Made by a program: the position numbers and the translations under genes. A model generated the notes under the pieces. That model ran no database searches, was not told where the DNA came from, and worked only from the letters and a program-made list of their open reading frames with translations. A stretch of 64,000 nt of DNA from Corynebacterium sp. p3-SID1241. Lineage in GTDB: Bacteria; Actinomycetota; Actinomycetes; Mycobacteriales; Mycobacteriaceae. The stretch's first letter is position 1; each line of letters begins with the position of its first letter. The DNA lies in assembly GCA_025144025.1 (NCBI GenBank), contig JALXWS010000009.1:1-64000 (forward strand), in the 5' to 3' direction. Below, piece after piece: positions 42,439-51,329 of the stretch.

Positions 42439-43512
42439 TTAAAGCCAGTGGTTCTTACGGAACCAAGCCCAGAGCCCTACGACGACCATGATCATGATGA
42501 TAATCGCCATCGGGTAGCCCAGAGCCCAGTGCAGCTCTGGCATGATATCGAAGTTCATACCGTAGATACCGGCCACCAAGGTGGGCGCGGCCCACATGCC
42601 AACGACTGCGGAAATGGTGCGCATATCGGAGTTTTGCTGCATGGTGACCTTGGCTACCGAGGCGTCGATAAGCGAGGTGAGGCGCTCGTCGAAGCTGGAT
42701 ACTTGGTCTTTGACCACGAGCTCATGGTCGTTGACGTCCCGCAGGTAGGAACGCAATTGCTTAGAAATTAGATCTTTGTGATCTGAAACCATGGATTTAA
42801 GCGCCACCGATAAAGGATCGATGGCATGCTTCATCTCCAGCACCTCACGCTTAAACATGTAGATGCGGTCCACATCAAATTTGAGGTTAGGTGTAAAGAT
42901 TTCCTCTTCTAGCTCATCAACCTCGATGCTAATGAGGCGGGAAATCTCCGAGTAGCGGTCCACCATCATATCCAGGATCTTCCAAGCCATCGCCACAGGG
43001 CCAAGCTCAACCAAATCCTGCTCATCTTCCACCGTGTACGCAAGGTTGGGCAGTTTTGCCCCGTGGCGCACAGTAATGATGAAGTTAGAGCCCATGATCA
43101 TCTGGATCTCACCGGTAGAAATGATCTGGCGCTTATCCGTCACTTCATCATGGTCGCGGTAGTTAACGGAGCGCGCGACGACGAAGAGCTGATCATCGTA
43201 GCGCTCGAGCTTGGGACGCTGGTGGGCCATAACGGCGTCTTCCACGATAAGTTCGTGGATGCCAAACTGGGAGGCCACTTTGGTCATCTGGGACTCATAG
43301 GGCTCGTGCATGCCTACCCAAATGAAGCCGCGTCCGTATTCCTCGATAGCTTCCAAGGCAGAGCTGGTGGAGTACTCACCGGGAAGCGCCTCACCATCAA
43401 CAAAAACACGGCAGTGTTCGATAGCACGCTCCGGCGGTACCGGCAGGGAAGATGGCTTACTGGGAGGTCCGGGTTTCTTGCGGCCCCTAAAGGGTGAAGG
43501 TACGGATGGCAT
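42439..43512 (-). CDS. corA: CorA-family Mg2+/Co2+ transporter
   Basis: 357 aa. A basic, Pro-rich N-terminus (about 1-30) and a large cytoplasmic domain (about 30-290) precede two C-terminal helices. The selectivity motif is AGIYGMNFDIMPELHW, followed by YPMAIIIMIMVVVGLWAWF. The upstream stalk helix has VDELEEEIFTPNLKF. It ends in a Lys/Arg-containing tail as usual. Start ATG 43512 has a strong AAAGGAGG. Divergent from a methyltransferase gene. Confidence 0.92.
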   Translation of the reverse strand: MPSVPSPFRGRKKPGPPSKPSSLPVPPERAIEHCRVFVDGEALPGEYSTSSALEAIEEYGRGFIWVGMHEPYESQMTKVASQFGIHELIVEDAVMAHQRPKLERYDDQLFVVARSVNYRDHDEVTDKRQIISTGEIQMIMGSNFIITVRHGAKLPNLAYTVEDEQDLVELGPVAMAWKILDMMVDRYSEISRLISIEVDELEEEIFTPNLKFDVDRIYMFKREVLEMKHAIDPLSVALKSMVSDHKDLISKQLRSYLRDVNDHELVVKDQVSSFDERLTSLIDASVAKVTMQQNSDMRTISAVVGMWAAPTLVAGIYGMNFDIMPELHWALGYPMAIIIMIMVVVGLWAWFRKNHWL

Positions 43513-43607
43513 CGTTTCAGCCTCCTTTGCGCGGTAGAGCGGACAAGTTCGCAGAATTTGGATTGCGATTTTTAGCAGCGGGTAAATCTTACACCGAGGA
43601 CGGGTAA

Positions 43608-43613
43608 TATAAT
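43608..43613 (+). promoter_or_regulatory. -10 box, leaderless methyltransferase transcript
   Basis: Perfect TATAAT seven bases before ATG 43621, with no Shine-Dalgarno. This is the clearest leaderless start in the window. Confidence 0.65.
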
Positions 43614-43620
43614 CGAATCT

Positions 43621-44223
43621 ATGCCTACGTGGAAAGAAGTAACCCAAGCTAATCCCGAGCACTCCCATAATTTTGCACGCAAATGGAAGCTGCTTGCCGC
43701 ACAGGGCAAGGACATCAATGGTGAGGCTCGGCTTATCGACGCCATGGTGGAACGCAACTCCACCATTCTCGACGCCGGCTGTGGCACCGGCCGCGTAGGC
43801 GGCGAGCTGCTTCGCCGCGGCCACAGCGTCGTGGGAGTCGACGTAGATCCCATCCTCATCGAGCACGCCGAGCACGATTTCCCAGAGGGGCAATGGTTCG
43901 TCGGTGACCTGTGCGAGGAAGAGGTGCCAGAAGGACCCTTTGATATTGCCGTATCTGCCGGCAATGTCATGGGCTTCTTAGCAAAGGAAGGCCGCGAGCC
44001 TGCACTGCGCAATATTTTTAATTCCCTCAAGCCGGGTGGGCGCCTCGTTACCGGCTTTGGCGAGGGCCGCGGCTGGGAGTTCTCCGATTTCCTCGACATG
44101 GCGCAAAAGGTGGGCTACCGAGTCGACTTCACGTTCTCTTCGTGGGACATGAAGCTCTTCTCGGAGCACTCCACCTTCCTCGTCGCTGTCCTCTCGCGTC
44201 CGGGATCAGACCTACTGGCCTAA
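43621..44223 (+). CDS. class I SAM-dependent methyltransferase
   Basis: 200 aa. SAM motif ILDAGCGTGRVGGELLRRGH (about 42-61), acidic VGVDVDPILI, FDIAVSAGNVMGFL and LKPGGRLVTGFGEGRG. The N-terminal NPEHSHNFARKWKLLAAQGK is characteristic of a corynebacterial/mycobacterial group whose substrate I do not know. It converges on the thiamine operon with a 4-bp stop overlap. Confidence 0.87.
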   Translation: MPTWKEVTQANPEHSHNFARKWKLLAAQGKDINGEARLIDAMVERNSTILDAGCGTGRVGGELLRRGHSVVGVDVDPILIEHAEHDFPEGQWFVGDLCEEEVPEGPFDIAVSAGNVMGFLAKEGREPALRNIFNSLKPGGRLVTGFGEGRGWEFSDFLDMAQKVGYRVDFTFSSWDMKLFSEHSTFLVAVLSRPGSDLLA

Positions 44224-45755
44224 AAGCGCCTATCGGCTTGGTCGAAGAAATCGACCTCGTGGTGACTTGCGGTGATATAAGCGCGCTCGGCGCGCATGCG
44301 GGTTCGCTCATCCGCCCTGCTGAGCGCGTCCTCGACTATGTCAAGGCTTGCGCGTACTCCGTTGAGGAAGTCCTCGCCGCCGTACATGGATAGCCAGGAG
44401 TGGTATGGGTGGTCTGGGGAATCAAATTCTGCAAGGTGGAGGCCTACTTCTGCATACAACCAGTAGCAGGGAAGTACAGCTGCCGCGCCCACGACGTAAT
44501 CATCGGTATGCGTCGAGCCGATGAGGAAATCCGTATAGGCACTGGTAACCCCAGAGGCTGCGGCAGTCATTTCGCTCTCCAGCCAACCGCGATGTAGCTC
44601 TGCCTCTACCGCTAGGCAATCGTGCGCCCCCTCGGCCCAGTGCAGTTGCTGTGCCGGTTCTGGTGCTTGGCTGGCGAGACGAGCCAGTGCCTTGGAATAG
44701 GCGTTGAGGTATTGAGCATCTTGGTCGAGGTAGAAGCCGAACGCATCCTTATCCAAAGCCCCTGTGCCCAGCGCTTGAATAAAGGGTAGCGCCTTGATGG
44801 CCTCCCAGTGATCTCCGGCCAAGTTCCACAGCCGCTGCGTGTGTGGTCCGGCCGCAGGAACGCGTGGCTGATCGACGTCATCCGGTTCCTTCAGGCTGCC
44901 GGATAGATAAGGCTGGGGCAGGGTAGAGGCAGCCTGCATCAGGCGCTGCGCGCGGTGCTGGTGATCTACGGGGCCATGTCCTTTACCCACTTGCAGCGCA
45001 TCCGCATTCGCAATTGCCTCGTGCAACCACTGGGTGGACCACGTAAGAGCTGCGGCAGCGCTATCACCGGCACCTAAGCGTGTGGCCAAAGCAGAAGAAA
45101 GGGAGCAACCCGTCCCGTGGGTGTTTTTCGTATCCACGCGGCTTGAAGGCACGCGATGTACAGACCCATCTGGGGTTACTACCGCATTGTCTGAGATATC
45201 GGAATCGAGGTGCCCGCTCTTGACGACGACCGCGGTATCTGCAGCCTTGGCCCAATCTTTGGCAGTGGTGATGGCCTGCTCGAGGTCCTTAGCCTCTTGC
45301 GTCTGGGTCAAAACTGCCAATTCTTTTAAATTCGGAGTGATGAGATCGACCTGAGAACACAGATCGCGCACGGCCTGCTCTGCTTCTTCTTCCAAAAGCC
45401 GGTCACCGCTGGTGGCTACCATGACCGGATCGAGTACAACGGGAACGGTCTCCGGAAGGCGCCGGAGGAAGTCTGCGACCTTGGTGGTAATGGCGGCGTC
45501 AGCCAGCATGCCGATCTTTACTGCATCGATCTCTACGTCCTCAATGACCGAATCCAACTGTTCTTGCAGGAAATTCAGTGGGGGGACATGGACGCTGCGC
45601 ACACCTTGGGTATTTTGGGCCACCAAGGCAGTAACCACGGTCATGCCGTAACCGCCCGCGGCGGAGATAGCCTTCAAGTCAGCCTGAATACCTGCGCCGC
45701 CTGTTGGGTCGGTACCGGCGATGGATAGAACTCGAGGATAGATTCCTTTAGCCAC
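44220..45755 (-). CDS. thiD: HMP/HMP-P kinase ThiD fused to TenA-type aminopyrimidine aminohydrolase
   Basis: 511 aa fusion. Residues 1-265 are ThiD: SIAGTDPTGGAGIQADLKAI, VKIGMLAD, VVLDPVMVATSGDRLL and the anion-hole NTHGTGCSLSSALA. It phosphorylates hydroxymethylpyrimidine twice. Residues about 305-511 are TenA: LWNLAGDHWEAIKALPFIQA, FGFYLDQDAQYLNAYSKALA and active-site Cys in AAVLPCYWLYAEVGLHLAE, which recovers pyrimidine from degraded thiamine. It is the last gene of the thiM-thiE-thiD/tenA operon. GTG 45755 overlaps thiE, with AAGGAGG six bases upstream. Confidence 0.92.
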   Translation of the reverse strand: MAKGIYPRVLSIAGTDPTGGAGIQADLKAISAAGGYGMTVVTALVAQNTQGVRSVHVPPLNFLQEQLDSVIEDVEIDAVKIGMLADAAITTKVADFLRRLPETVPVVLDPVMVATSGDRLLEEEAEQAVRDLCSQVDLITPNLKELAVLTQTQEAKDLEQAITTAKDWAKAADTAVVVKSGHLDSDISDNAVVTPDGSVHRVPSSRVDTKNTHGTGCSLSSALATRLGAGDSAAAALTWSTQWLHEAIANADALQVGKGHGPVDHQHRAQRLMQAASTLPQPYLSGSLKEPDDVDQPRVPAAGPHTQRLWNLAGDHWEAIKALPFIQALGTGALDKDAFGFYLDQDAQYLNAYSKALARLASQAPEPAQQLHWAEGAHDCLAVEAELHRGWLESEMTAAASGVTSAYTDFLIGSTHTDDYVVGAAAVLPCYWLYAEVGLHLAEFDSPDHPYHSWLSMYGGEDFLNGVRASLDIVEDALSRADERTRMRAERAYITASHHEVDFFDQADRRF

Positions 45756-46377
45756 GAAAAGCCTCCTTGAGTTGAGCGGCAGCCGCTGCAGGATCTTGGG
45801 CTGCCATTATGTCGCTTACTACACAGATACCGGAAAAATCGTCGCCCGCCAGCTCGTGCGCATTATGGGTCTTAATCCCGCCGATGGCGACAGAAGAAAT
45901 GCCGCGCTGTCGGGCGGCGTGGGCGAGAGCCTTGGCCGCATCCGGACCCATGCCGGCTGGGGCATCCTTCTTCGTAGCGGTCGAATGCACGGGACCAATG
46001 CCGATGATATCTGGGCGAGCATCATCCGCAATGGCTTCCAACTCTTCTTGGCTCCCAACGGATAAGCCGATCAGCTGATCGTCGCCCAGCTTGTCGCGGG
46101 CGACGCGAAATGTCATGTCATCTTGACCTATGTGCAGGTGGCAGCCGAGCTTGGCTGCCACCTCAACGCGGTCGTTGATAAACAACGGGACATCGCCCAG
46201 TACGGCAAGCAATTCGCGCGCAGTACTTTCAATCTGCTCATCGCTTGCTTCTTTGTCCCGCAGCTGAACAACGGTAACGCCGCCGCGAATAGCTTCTTGC
46301 ACAATCCCAACGACGTTGTCGCGCCTGCCTGCAAGATGCGGATCGGTAACGAGGTAGAGCGTCCAATCAATAGCCAT
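45748..46377 (-). CDS. thiE: thiamine-phosphate synthase
   Basis: 209 aa TIM barrel. Couples HMP-pyrophosphate and thiazole phosphate to thiamine monophosphate. Motifs: LYLVTDPHLAG, VTVVQLRDKEASDEQI, LFINDRVEVAAKLGCHLHIG, GIGPVHSTATKKDA and ISSVAIGGIKTHNA. It starts directly after the thiM stop (TAAATG) and overlaps the next gene by 8 bp, so the operon is translationally coupled. Confidence 0.94.
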   Translation of the reverse strand: MAIDWTLYLVTDPHLAGRRDNVVGIVQEAIRGGVTVVQLRDKEASDEQIESTARELLAVLGDVPLFINDRVEVAAKLGCHLHIGQDDMTFRVARDKLGDDQLIGLSVGSQEELEAIADDARPDIIGIGPVHSTATKKDAPAGMGPDAAKALAHAARQRGISSVAIGGIKTHNAHELAGDDFSGICVVSDIMAAQDPAAAAAQLKEAFRG

Positions 46378-47190
46378 TTAGATCCCCTCGCCTGGGGTCA
46401 CGGTGATGAGGCCTTCGATGTCTGCAGTTGGAACATCGTAAAGCGCATCGAGCCAGGCTACAGCAAAGGAACCAGGCGCATGCTGCTTTTCAGCAGCGAT
46501 AGTGCCGGCCGCGCCAACGTGTGCGTGGGCCGCGATGATGGCCTCGAAGGGATCTTTCCACGATGCCAAATAAGCTGCGCAAATAGCACCGAGTGAACAG
46601 CCAGTGCCAATGACGTTTTGGAGCATTGGATGGCCCGATTCCAAGTAGACCGCACGAGTTGTATCACCGACGTGGATGATGAGGTCTCGCGGCCCTGAAA
46701 TGGCCACCACGGCGCCGGTATCCCGAGATAGGGTCAAGGCAGACTCAATAGCGGCGTCAACGCCATCGGTTGATTCCACCCCGCGGCCTCCTTGTCCAGT
46801 GCCTGCTAGGGCGATAATTTCCGATGCATTGCCTCGGATAGCTGCCGGCCCCTGTGGCAGCACTTCCCGCATGAATTCGGTGCGCTTAGACAATCCACCA
46901 GCGCCCACAGGGTCTAGCACCCAGGGAGTCTGGGCGGCATTCGCTCCCGCGATGGCTTCGCGCATGCCGTCATATTGTTCGGAGGTAGGAGTGCCACAAT
47001 TGATCAGAACCCCACTGGCTATCTGGGCGAATTCTCGGGATTCTTCCGGGGTATCCACCATTGCGGGGCTTGCGCCGACGGCCAAGAGGGTGTTGGCAGT
47101 AACGTTGCTGACGACCTTATTGGTCAAGCATTGAATAAGCGGCGTGGACTCGCGCACGGAATCGTGTGCGCGCAGAAAAGAATAATCCAC
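46378..47190 (-). CDS. thiM: hydroxyethylthiazole kinase
   Basis: 270 aa. Phosphorylates the thiazole moiety during thiamine salvage. Motifs: [46 protein letters not shown] and [20 protein letters not shown] with the catalytic Cys. I chose GTG 47190 because the AAGGGA Shine-Dalgarno lies just before it as part of the TPP riboswitch 3' end; a longer frame to 47295 would run through the riboswitch. Confidence 0.92.
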   Translation of the reverse strand: MDYSFLRAHDSVRESTPLIQCLTNKVVSNVTANTLLAVGASPAMVDTPEESREFAQIASGVLINCGTPTSEQYDGMREAIAGANAAQTPWVLDPVGAGGLSKRTEFMREVLPQGPAAIRGNASEIIALAGTGQGGRGVESTDGVDAAIESALTLSRDTGAVVAISGPRDLIIHVGDTTRAVYLESGHPMLQNVIGTGCSLGAICAAYLASWKDPFEAIIAAHAHVGAAGTIAAEKQHAPGSFAVAWLDALYDVPTADIEGLITVTPGEGI

Positions 47191-47193
47191 AAC

Positions 47194-47270
47194 TATCCCT
47201 TCGCTAGTTCTAACTGAGTGCAGGTTCGATGGGTGTATCTCAGCCGCACCGTGTGCGGCACCCCATGTTG
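47194..47270 (-). ncRNA. TPP riboswitch (THI element)
   Basis: Minus-strand RNA with all conserved parts: P2 GGGTG/CACCC, P3 CCGCAC-ACG-GTGCGG, the conserved CTGAGAT (plus-strand 47237-47243), CGAACCTG, then CAGTTAGAACTAG and GCGAAGGGA. The last element contains the thiM Shine-Dalgarno five bases before GTG 47190, so TPP binding should hide the ribosome site and block translation of the thiamine operon. Confidence 0.93.
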
Positions 47271-47333
47271 TGTGTCTCAGCCTAACAAAGGTCACGGAAA
47301 CTATGTGCGAAAATCTTGGTGCTAGCGCCAGGC

Positions 47334-47381
47334 AAATAGAAATCGCCGCCCGTGCCTTGCCTTGGGGCAGGTGGGCGGCGG
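47334..47381 (-). terminator. rho-independent terminator after ndh
   Basis: Minus-strand CGCCGCCC/GGGCGGCG (47380-47373 and 47351-47344) with an inner GCC-rich hairpin, followed by ATTTCTATTT. It separates ndh from the thiamine riboswitch. Confidence 0.75.
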
Positions 47382-47397
47382 TGCGAGCGAGGAGGTA

Positions 47398-48741
47398 CTA
47401 CTTCTCGTGCTTGTTGATGATATTGCGTGCGATGCGCTGCTGGGTGGTGATCTCCAAGTTGCCGCGATCGCGGGAGAGAATATTGGTTGCCCAGTTAACC
47501 AGGACTGCCAAACGGCTGCGCAGACCAATAACGTAAGTTAGGTGCAGGCCCAGCCAAGCCATCCAGCCTGCGAAGCCACCGAACTCGGTTTTGCCCAGCT
47601 TGACGACGGCGTTGAAGCGCTTGACGATGGCCATGGAGCCCTTATCAAAGTAGTCGAAGGCTTCCTTCTCGTTTGCGGTGGACTCCTCGTCCACCTTGGC
47701 CTCGATGAGCTTAGCGACGTGCACGCCACCCTGGATTGCAACCTGTGCCAGACCCGGCAGGCGGTTGAGCGAAATCATATCGCCGACCATGTAGACGTTA
47801 TTGTGCTCGCCCACGGTCAGATCCTCGTTCACGGAGACGCGCCCCGCGCGGTCTGCCTCGACGCCAGCCTGCTCAGCAACCAGCTTGCCCAGTGGGGAAG
47901 CGGCCACACCGGCGGACCAGATCTTGGTTGCGCCGGTAAGGGTGGTCTCTTCCTCAGTCTTCATGTCCTTGTAGGTGACGGTATCCGCGGTTACGTCGGT
48001 CACCATGGCGTTGAGGTGAACCTGTACGCCTTCCTTTTCCAAGGTGCGCTGTGCCTTGCGGCCCAGGCGCTTGCCGAATGGCGGCAGAACCTGTGGGGCG
48101 CCATCGAGCAGGTAGATCTTGGCGGAGGTGGTGCCGTAGTTGGAGTAAACATCGTTGAGGGTACGGTTTGCCAGCTCGGCGATCTGGCCGGTGAGCTCAA
48201 CACCAGTCGGGCCAGCACCAACGATGATGAAGGTGAGCAGGCGCTCGCGCTCCGCGGGGTCGTCGGTAAGCTCAGCCTTTTCAAACGCCGAGATGATGCG
48301 AGAACGCAGCTCCAGGGCATCGTCCAAGGTCTTCATGCCAGGGGCGAACTCGGCAAAGTGGTCGTTGCCAAAGTAGGACTGACCGGAACCGGCGGCTACA
48401 ACCAGGGAGTCATAAGCATAGGTGCGGCAGAACTCGTCCTGCTCAGCGGTAACCGTCTGATCCGCTAGGTTGATGTCAGTAACCTCGGCGTTAACGAAGT
48501 GGACGTTGTCCTGATCGCGCAACAACTGGCGGGTAGAAGGGGCAACCTCACCGGCGGAAATCATGCCGGTTGCTACCTGGTAGAGCATCGGCTGGAACAG
48601 GTGGTGGTTCTTCTTATCGATGAGGGTAATTTCCACATCGGCGTTCTTCAGCTTCTGAACGGTGTTAAGGCCACCGAAGCCGGCACCAACCACGACGACG
48701 TGGTGGCGGCCACCGTTGGGGCGATAAGGGGTATCAGTCAT
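47398..48741 (-). CDS. ndh: type II NADH dehydrogenase
   Basis: 447 aa membrane-associated flavoprotein passing electrons from NADH to menaquinone without proton pumping. FAD motif VVVGAGFGGLNTVQKLKNAD (about 15-34), NAD motif FIIVGAGPTGVELTGQIAEL (about 165-184), VYMVGDMISLNRLPGLAQVA and a C-terminal amphipathic/hydrophobic part AGWMAWLGLHLTYVIGL. Adjacent to the thiamine genes, as I recall for C. glutamicum. The RBS GGAAGG is rather far from ATG 48741. Confidence 0.94.
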   Translation of the reverse strand: MTDTPYRPNGGRHHVVVVGAGFGGLNTVQKLKNADVEITLIDKKNHHLFQPMLYQVATGMISAGEVAPSTRQLLRDQDNVHFVNAEVTDINLADQTVTAEQDEFCRTYAYDSLVVAAGSGQSYFGNDHFAEFAPGMKTLDDALELRSRIISAFEKAELTDDPAERERLLTFIIVGAGPTGVELTGQIAELANRTLNDVYSNYGTTSAKIYLLDGAPQVLPPFGKRLGRKAQRTLEKEGVQVHLNAMVTDVTADTVTYKDMKTEEETTLTGATKIWSAGVAASPLGKLVAEQAGVEADRAGRVSVNEDLTVGEHNNVYMVGDMISLNRLPGLAQVAIQGGVHVAKLIEAKVDEESTANEKEAFDYFDKGSMAIVKRFNAVVKLGKTEFGGFAGWMAWLGLHLTYVIGLRSRLAVLVNWATNILSRDRGNLEITTQQRIARNIINKHEK

Positions 48742-48889
48742 GGAATTAATGCGACCTTCCTTAAGAAAGCTAATGTTTAGTACCCATACAGTCTAAACAC
48801 TTCAAACAGAACGCGCATACTTAATAGTGATTAACTTGCGTTAGACGCACTTGGCTGATGAGGACGAAACGAGTCTGCATTCGCGGAGT

Positions 48890-48905
48890 GCCTAAACCTT
48901 TAGGC
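48890..48905. promoter_or_regulatory. 16-bp palindrome upstream of the CFA-synthase-like gene
   Basis: GCCTAAACCTTTAGGC, 7-bp arms around a 2-bp centre, in the 232-bp divergent gap between ndh and the CFA-like gene. Candidate operator. Confidence 0.4.
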
Positions 48906-48973
48906 TCGCATAGCTGACTAATGTTGTTGCAGATAGTGACTTCTTCCGCCCACCAAGGAGTGCACCTGGCATT

Positions 48974-50287
48974 ATGACTTTTACCCGCCCCGAGCATTTG
49001 ACCTCTATTGATGCTGATTCCTGGCCGAACGTGGCAACGGTCCCTGCGTCTCGTTGGCCTGGTATGAAAGCTCGCCGGGCAGAGGCTGAGTTTGCTAAAG
49101 CCTGCGACGATGCAGGCCTGGAACTAAATCTAGAAACGGAAGGCGGGCCCGATCTCAAGGTAGGCCATGATGCCCTGTTCGAGCGAATCGCCGCTAGCGG
49201 TTGGCTGGGATTTGCGGAAAGCTTTATGGCAGGAGAGTGGACCGTCAGCTCTTCGACGCAGTTAGTTAAGGTTCTGGGCCGACTTTTAGGAGCAGGCTAC
49301 CTCCCCAAGGCAAAGATGCTTGGGGTTAGCGACTCGGAGCCAGGGGAGCTGCCGCTAGATTTGGTGCGTCTATATTCCGGTGATGGATTGAGCCATGCGG
49401 GAGGAATCTTTTCCAGTGGTGTGCCTACTACCATTAGAGAAACGGTAGAAAGCTACAGCCCAAAAGCTGGCCGCAAAGAGCCAAAAAGCCATTTTGTAGA
49501 TGTCACTACTTTAAGCGAGCCCACCAGCGTAGATAGGGACGACCTGGGCGATGCGCAACGGCGCGCGGCCGATTGGTTACTTGATGCCACCCGAACTGGT
49601 GCCGGAACCCACCTGTTGGTCTATCCGGCTGCCGGCATGCAGCCTGGCATGCGGGCAACTAAGCGGCGCGCGACTGTGGACGTTTTAACCAGCGACGTGG
49701 ACCAGATAAGTCAAATGCGGGAGGCACTAGTACTCGAGGGGGCAGATGACTCCATTCACGTCGAACGCATTCCCGGAGTAGTCCCAGATCCTAAGCAATG
49801 GCACGGGCATTATGATGCAATTGTTACCGTGGAGAAGGTAGAACAACTAGGGCCAACTGAGCGCAAAGGATACATCCGTGCGGTTGATCGATTTTTGACC
49901 CCGAACGGACGGGCAGCAATACAGTCCATCGTGGCAACTGACTCCATGACCGAAGCTGGCAGGGCCTCCCTACAGGCCCTGCGAGCATATATTTGGCCGG
50001 GCTTGGACTATCCACTTACCACCGATTTGCACCAACTGGTGGATAAGAACTCCAACCTCCGCATCGTGTCCGAGACTCACGTAGGCACCCACTACCTAGA
50101 ATCATTGCGTCAGCAGAGATCCTTTTTTGATGGGCACCTCCGCGAGGCTGCGGCGGCTGGTTTCGACCCAGTATTCCGCCGCTTGTGGACCTTCCAATTT
50201 GCTCTCCGTGAGGCGCTTATGACCCTTGGCATGATTGATGCGGTCCAGTTCGGGTTGGCTCACCGCAACCGTGGGGGTAGGCGTTAG
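48974..50287 (+). CDS. degenerate cyclopropane-fatty-acid-synthase-like protein
   Basis: 437 aa with the length and overall layout of CFA/mycolic acid cyclopropane synthases. N-terminal domain contains GFAESFMAGEWTVSSSTQLV. The SAM motif I position reads HLLVYPAAGMQPG instead of VLEIGCGWG. The SxEMFEHVG motif appears as VTVEKVEQLGPTERKGYI, with His replaced by Gln. The C-terminal FRRLWTFQFALREALMTLGM has Arg where the catalytic Cys (normally LxYCEAGF) should be. It is probably inactive or altered in function. Divergent from ndh, convergent with the DyP gene. Confidence 0.75.
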   Translation: MTFTRPEHLTSIDADSWPNVATVPASRWPGMKARRAEAEFAKACDDAGLELNLETEGGPDLKVGHDALFERIAASGWLGFAESFMAGEWTVSSSTQLVKVLGRLLGAGYLPKAKMLGVSDSEPGELPLDLVRLYSGDGLSHAGGIFSSGVPTTIRETVESYSPKAGRKEPKSHFVDVTTLSEPTSVDRDDLGDAQRRAADWLLDATRTGAGTHLLVYPAAGMQPGMRATKRRATVDVLTSDVDQISQMREALVLEGADDSIHVERIPGVVPDPKQWHGHYDAIVTVEKVEQLGPTERKGYIRAVDRFLTPNGRAAIQSIVATDSMTEAGRASLQALRAYIWPGLDYPLTTDLHQLVDKNSNLRIVSETHVGTHYLESLRQQRSFFDGHLREAAAAGFDPVFRRLWTFQFALREALMTLGMIDAVQFGLAHRNRGGRR

Positions 50288-51192
50288 GCGGGTGGCAGCT
50301 CGTCGAAGTTCTTCATCAGCTCCGCGCTTGGCACAAAGAAATTGGTGCCCGTAAGGGCCGTGGAGAAATCGAGGATGCGATCGTAGTTTCCTTCTGGCTT
50401 GCCAATGAACATATTGCGCAGGCGCTCCATTACGTTTTCTGGATCCTTGGCATAGCCAATGAAGTAGGTGCCCATTTCACCAGCAGAGAAAGAACCAAAG
50501 ACCATGTTTTCGCGGTAGATATCTTCCTCTAAGTCATTGAGTGCGACGTGGGAATTTGCTGGCTTAGTGTCATCGTCCAATTCGATATCGTCGGCTTTGG
50601 TGCGCCCGATGACTTTCTCTTGTTCTTCAGTGCTCAGCTCATTCCACTTGGCGAGGTCATGGATATATCTTTGAACGGTGACATAGGAGCCGCGGGGGTA
50701 ATCGGCGTCATCGCCAAGCAACACGGTATCCAAAGCTTCTTCTGCCAAGGGGTTAGCAGTACCATCCACAAAGCCTAGTAAATCGCGCTGGTCAAGGTAC
50801 TTAAAACCGTGGGTCTCGTCGATAACGGTTGCGGCATCACCCAGTTGATCTAGAACCTGGCGGGCCATTTCGTGGCAGAGATCGTAGCTATTAGCCCGGA
50901 AGTGGAACAGGATATCGCCTGGAGTCGCGGGAGCATTATGCGCTGCGTCAATGGCCTCAAATTCCTTCAGCCGATCAGGAAGGGGAGCGCTGGTCAAACG
51001 CGGCCACATGGAGGCCCCGATGCCAACTACGGTATAAAGCTCACCCTCGTTATAGCGGAAGTTCACGGACTTGAAGAGCCCGGCGAACCCCGTGAGCATG
51101 TCACGGGTGGCTTGCTCACCGCCGTTCTTGATCTCTAGAACTAGGAAAAGCGCTGCGCGGGAGGGCTTATCTACTACATGCTGAATCGTCAT
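50284..51192 (-). CDS. DyP-type heme peroxidase
   Basis: 302 aa. Contains the family GxxDG motif in LLGFVDGTANPLAEEAL (distal Asp), the heme-binding region NSHVALNDLEEDIYRENMVF (proximal His) and MGTYFIGYAKDPENVMERL. Short length and lack of a Tat signal place it with cytoplasmic class B-like enzymes. No encapsulin gene and no efeUO genes are adjacent. ATG 51192 was chosen because TAAAAT lies seven bases upstream and the family length fits; the frame upstream of it is not protein-like. Confidence 0.9.
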   Translation of the reverse strand: MTIQHVVDKPSRAALFLVLEIKNGGEQATRDMLTGFAGLFKSVNFRYNEGELYTVVGIGASMWPRLTSAPLPDRLKEFEAIDAAHNAPATPGDILFHFRANSYDLCHEMARQVLDQLGDAATVIDETHGFKYLDQRDLLGFVDGTANPLAEEALDTVLLGDDADYPRGSYVTVQRYIHDLAKWNELSTEEQEKVIGRTKADDIELDDDTKPANSHVALNDLEEDIYRENMVFGSFSAGEMGTYFIGYAKDPENVMERLRNMFIGKPEGNYDRILDFSTALTGTNFFVPSAELMKNFDELPPA

Positions 51193-51199
51193 AACATCG

Positions 51200-51205
51200 A
51201 TTTTA
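51200..51205 (-). promoter_or_regulatory. -10 box, leaderless DyP peroxidase transcript
   Basis: TAAAAT on the minus strand, seven bases before ATG 51192. No Shine-Dalgarno is present. Confidence 0.55.
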
Positions 51206-51329
51206 CGCACCCTGTGGTGAACAGATCCGCTCGCCGGCTTGGAATCGCCCCTGATAGAGACCTGCTTGGCCTTTAAATGCGCTAGTGTGCGTTCTAGTTG
51301 AAAACTAACCGATAGCCGGGTGAGAAGAT

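Noticed and set aside
47542..48468. Open frame of 308 codons on the plus strand
   Set aside because: Antisense to ndh; it arises from biased codon use in the real gene.
48853..48876. Hammerhead-ribozyme-like core: CTGATGAG, then GACGAAACGAGTC, upstream of the CFA-like gene
   Set aside because: The bases match the conserved core, but stem II between them is missing and I find no pairing for stems I and III, so it is most likely chance.
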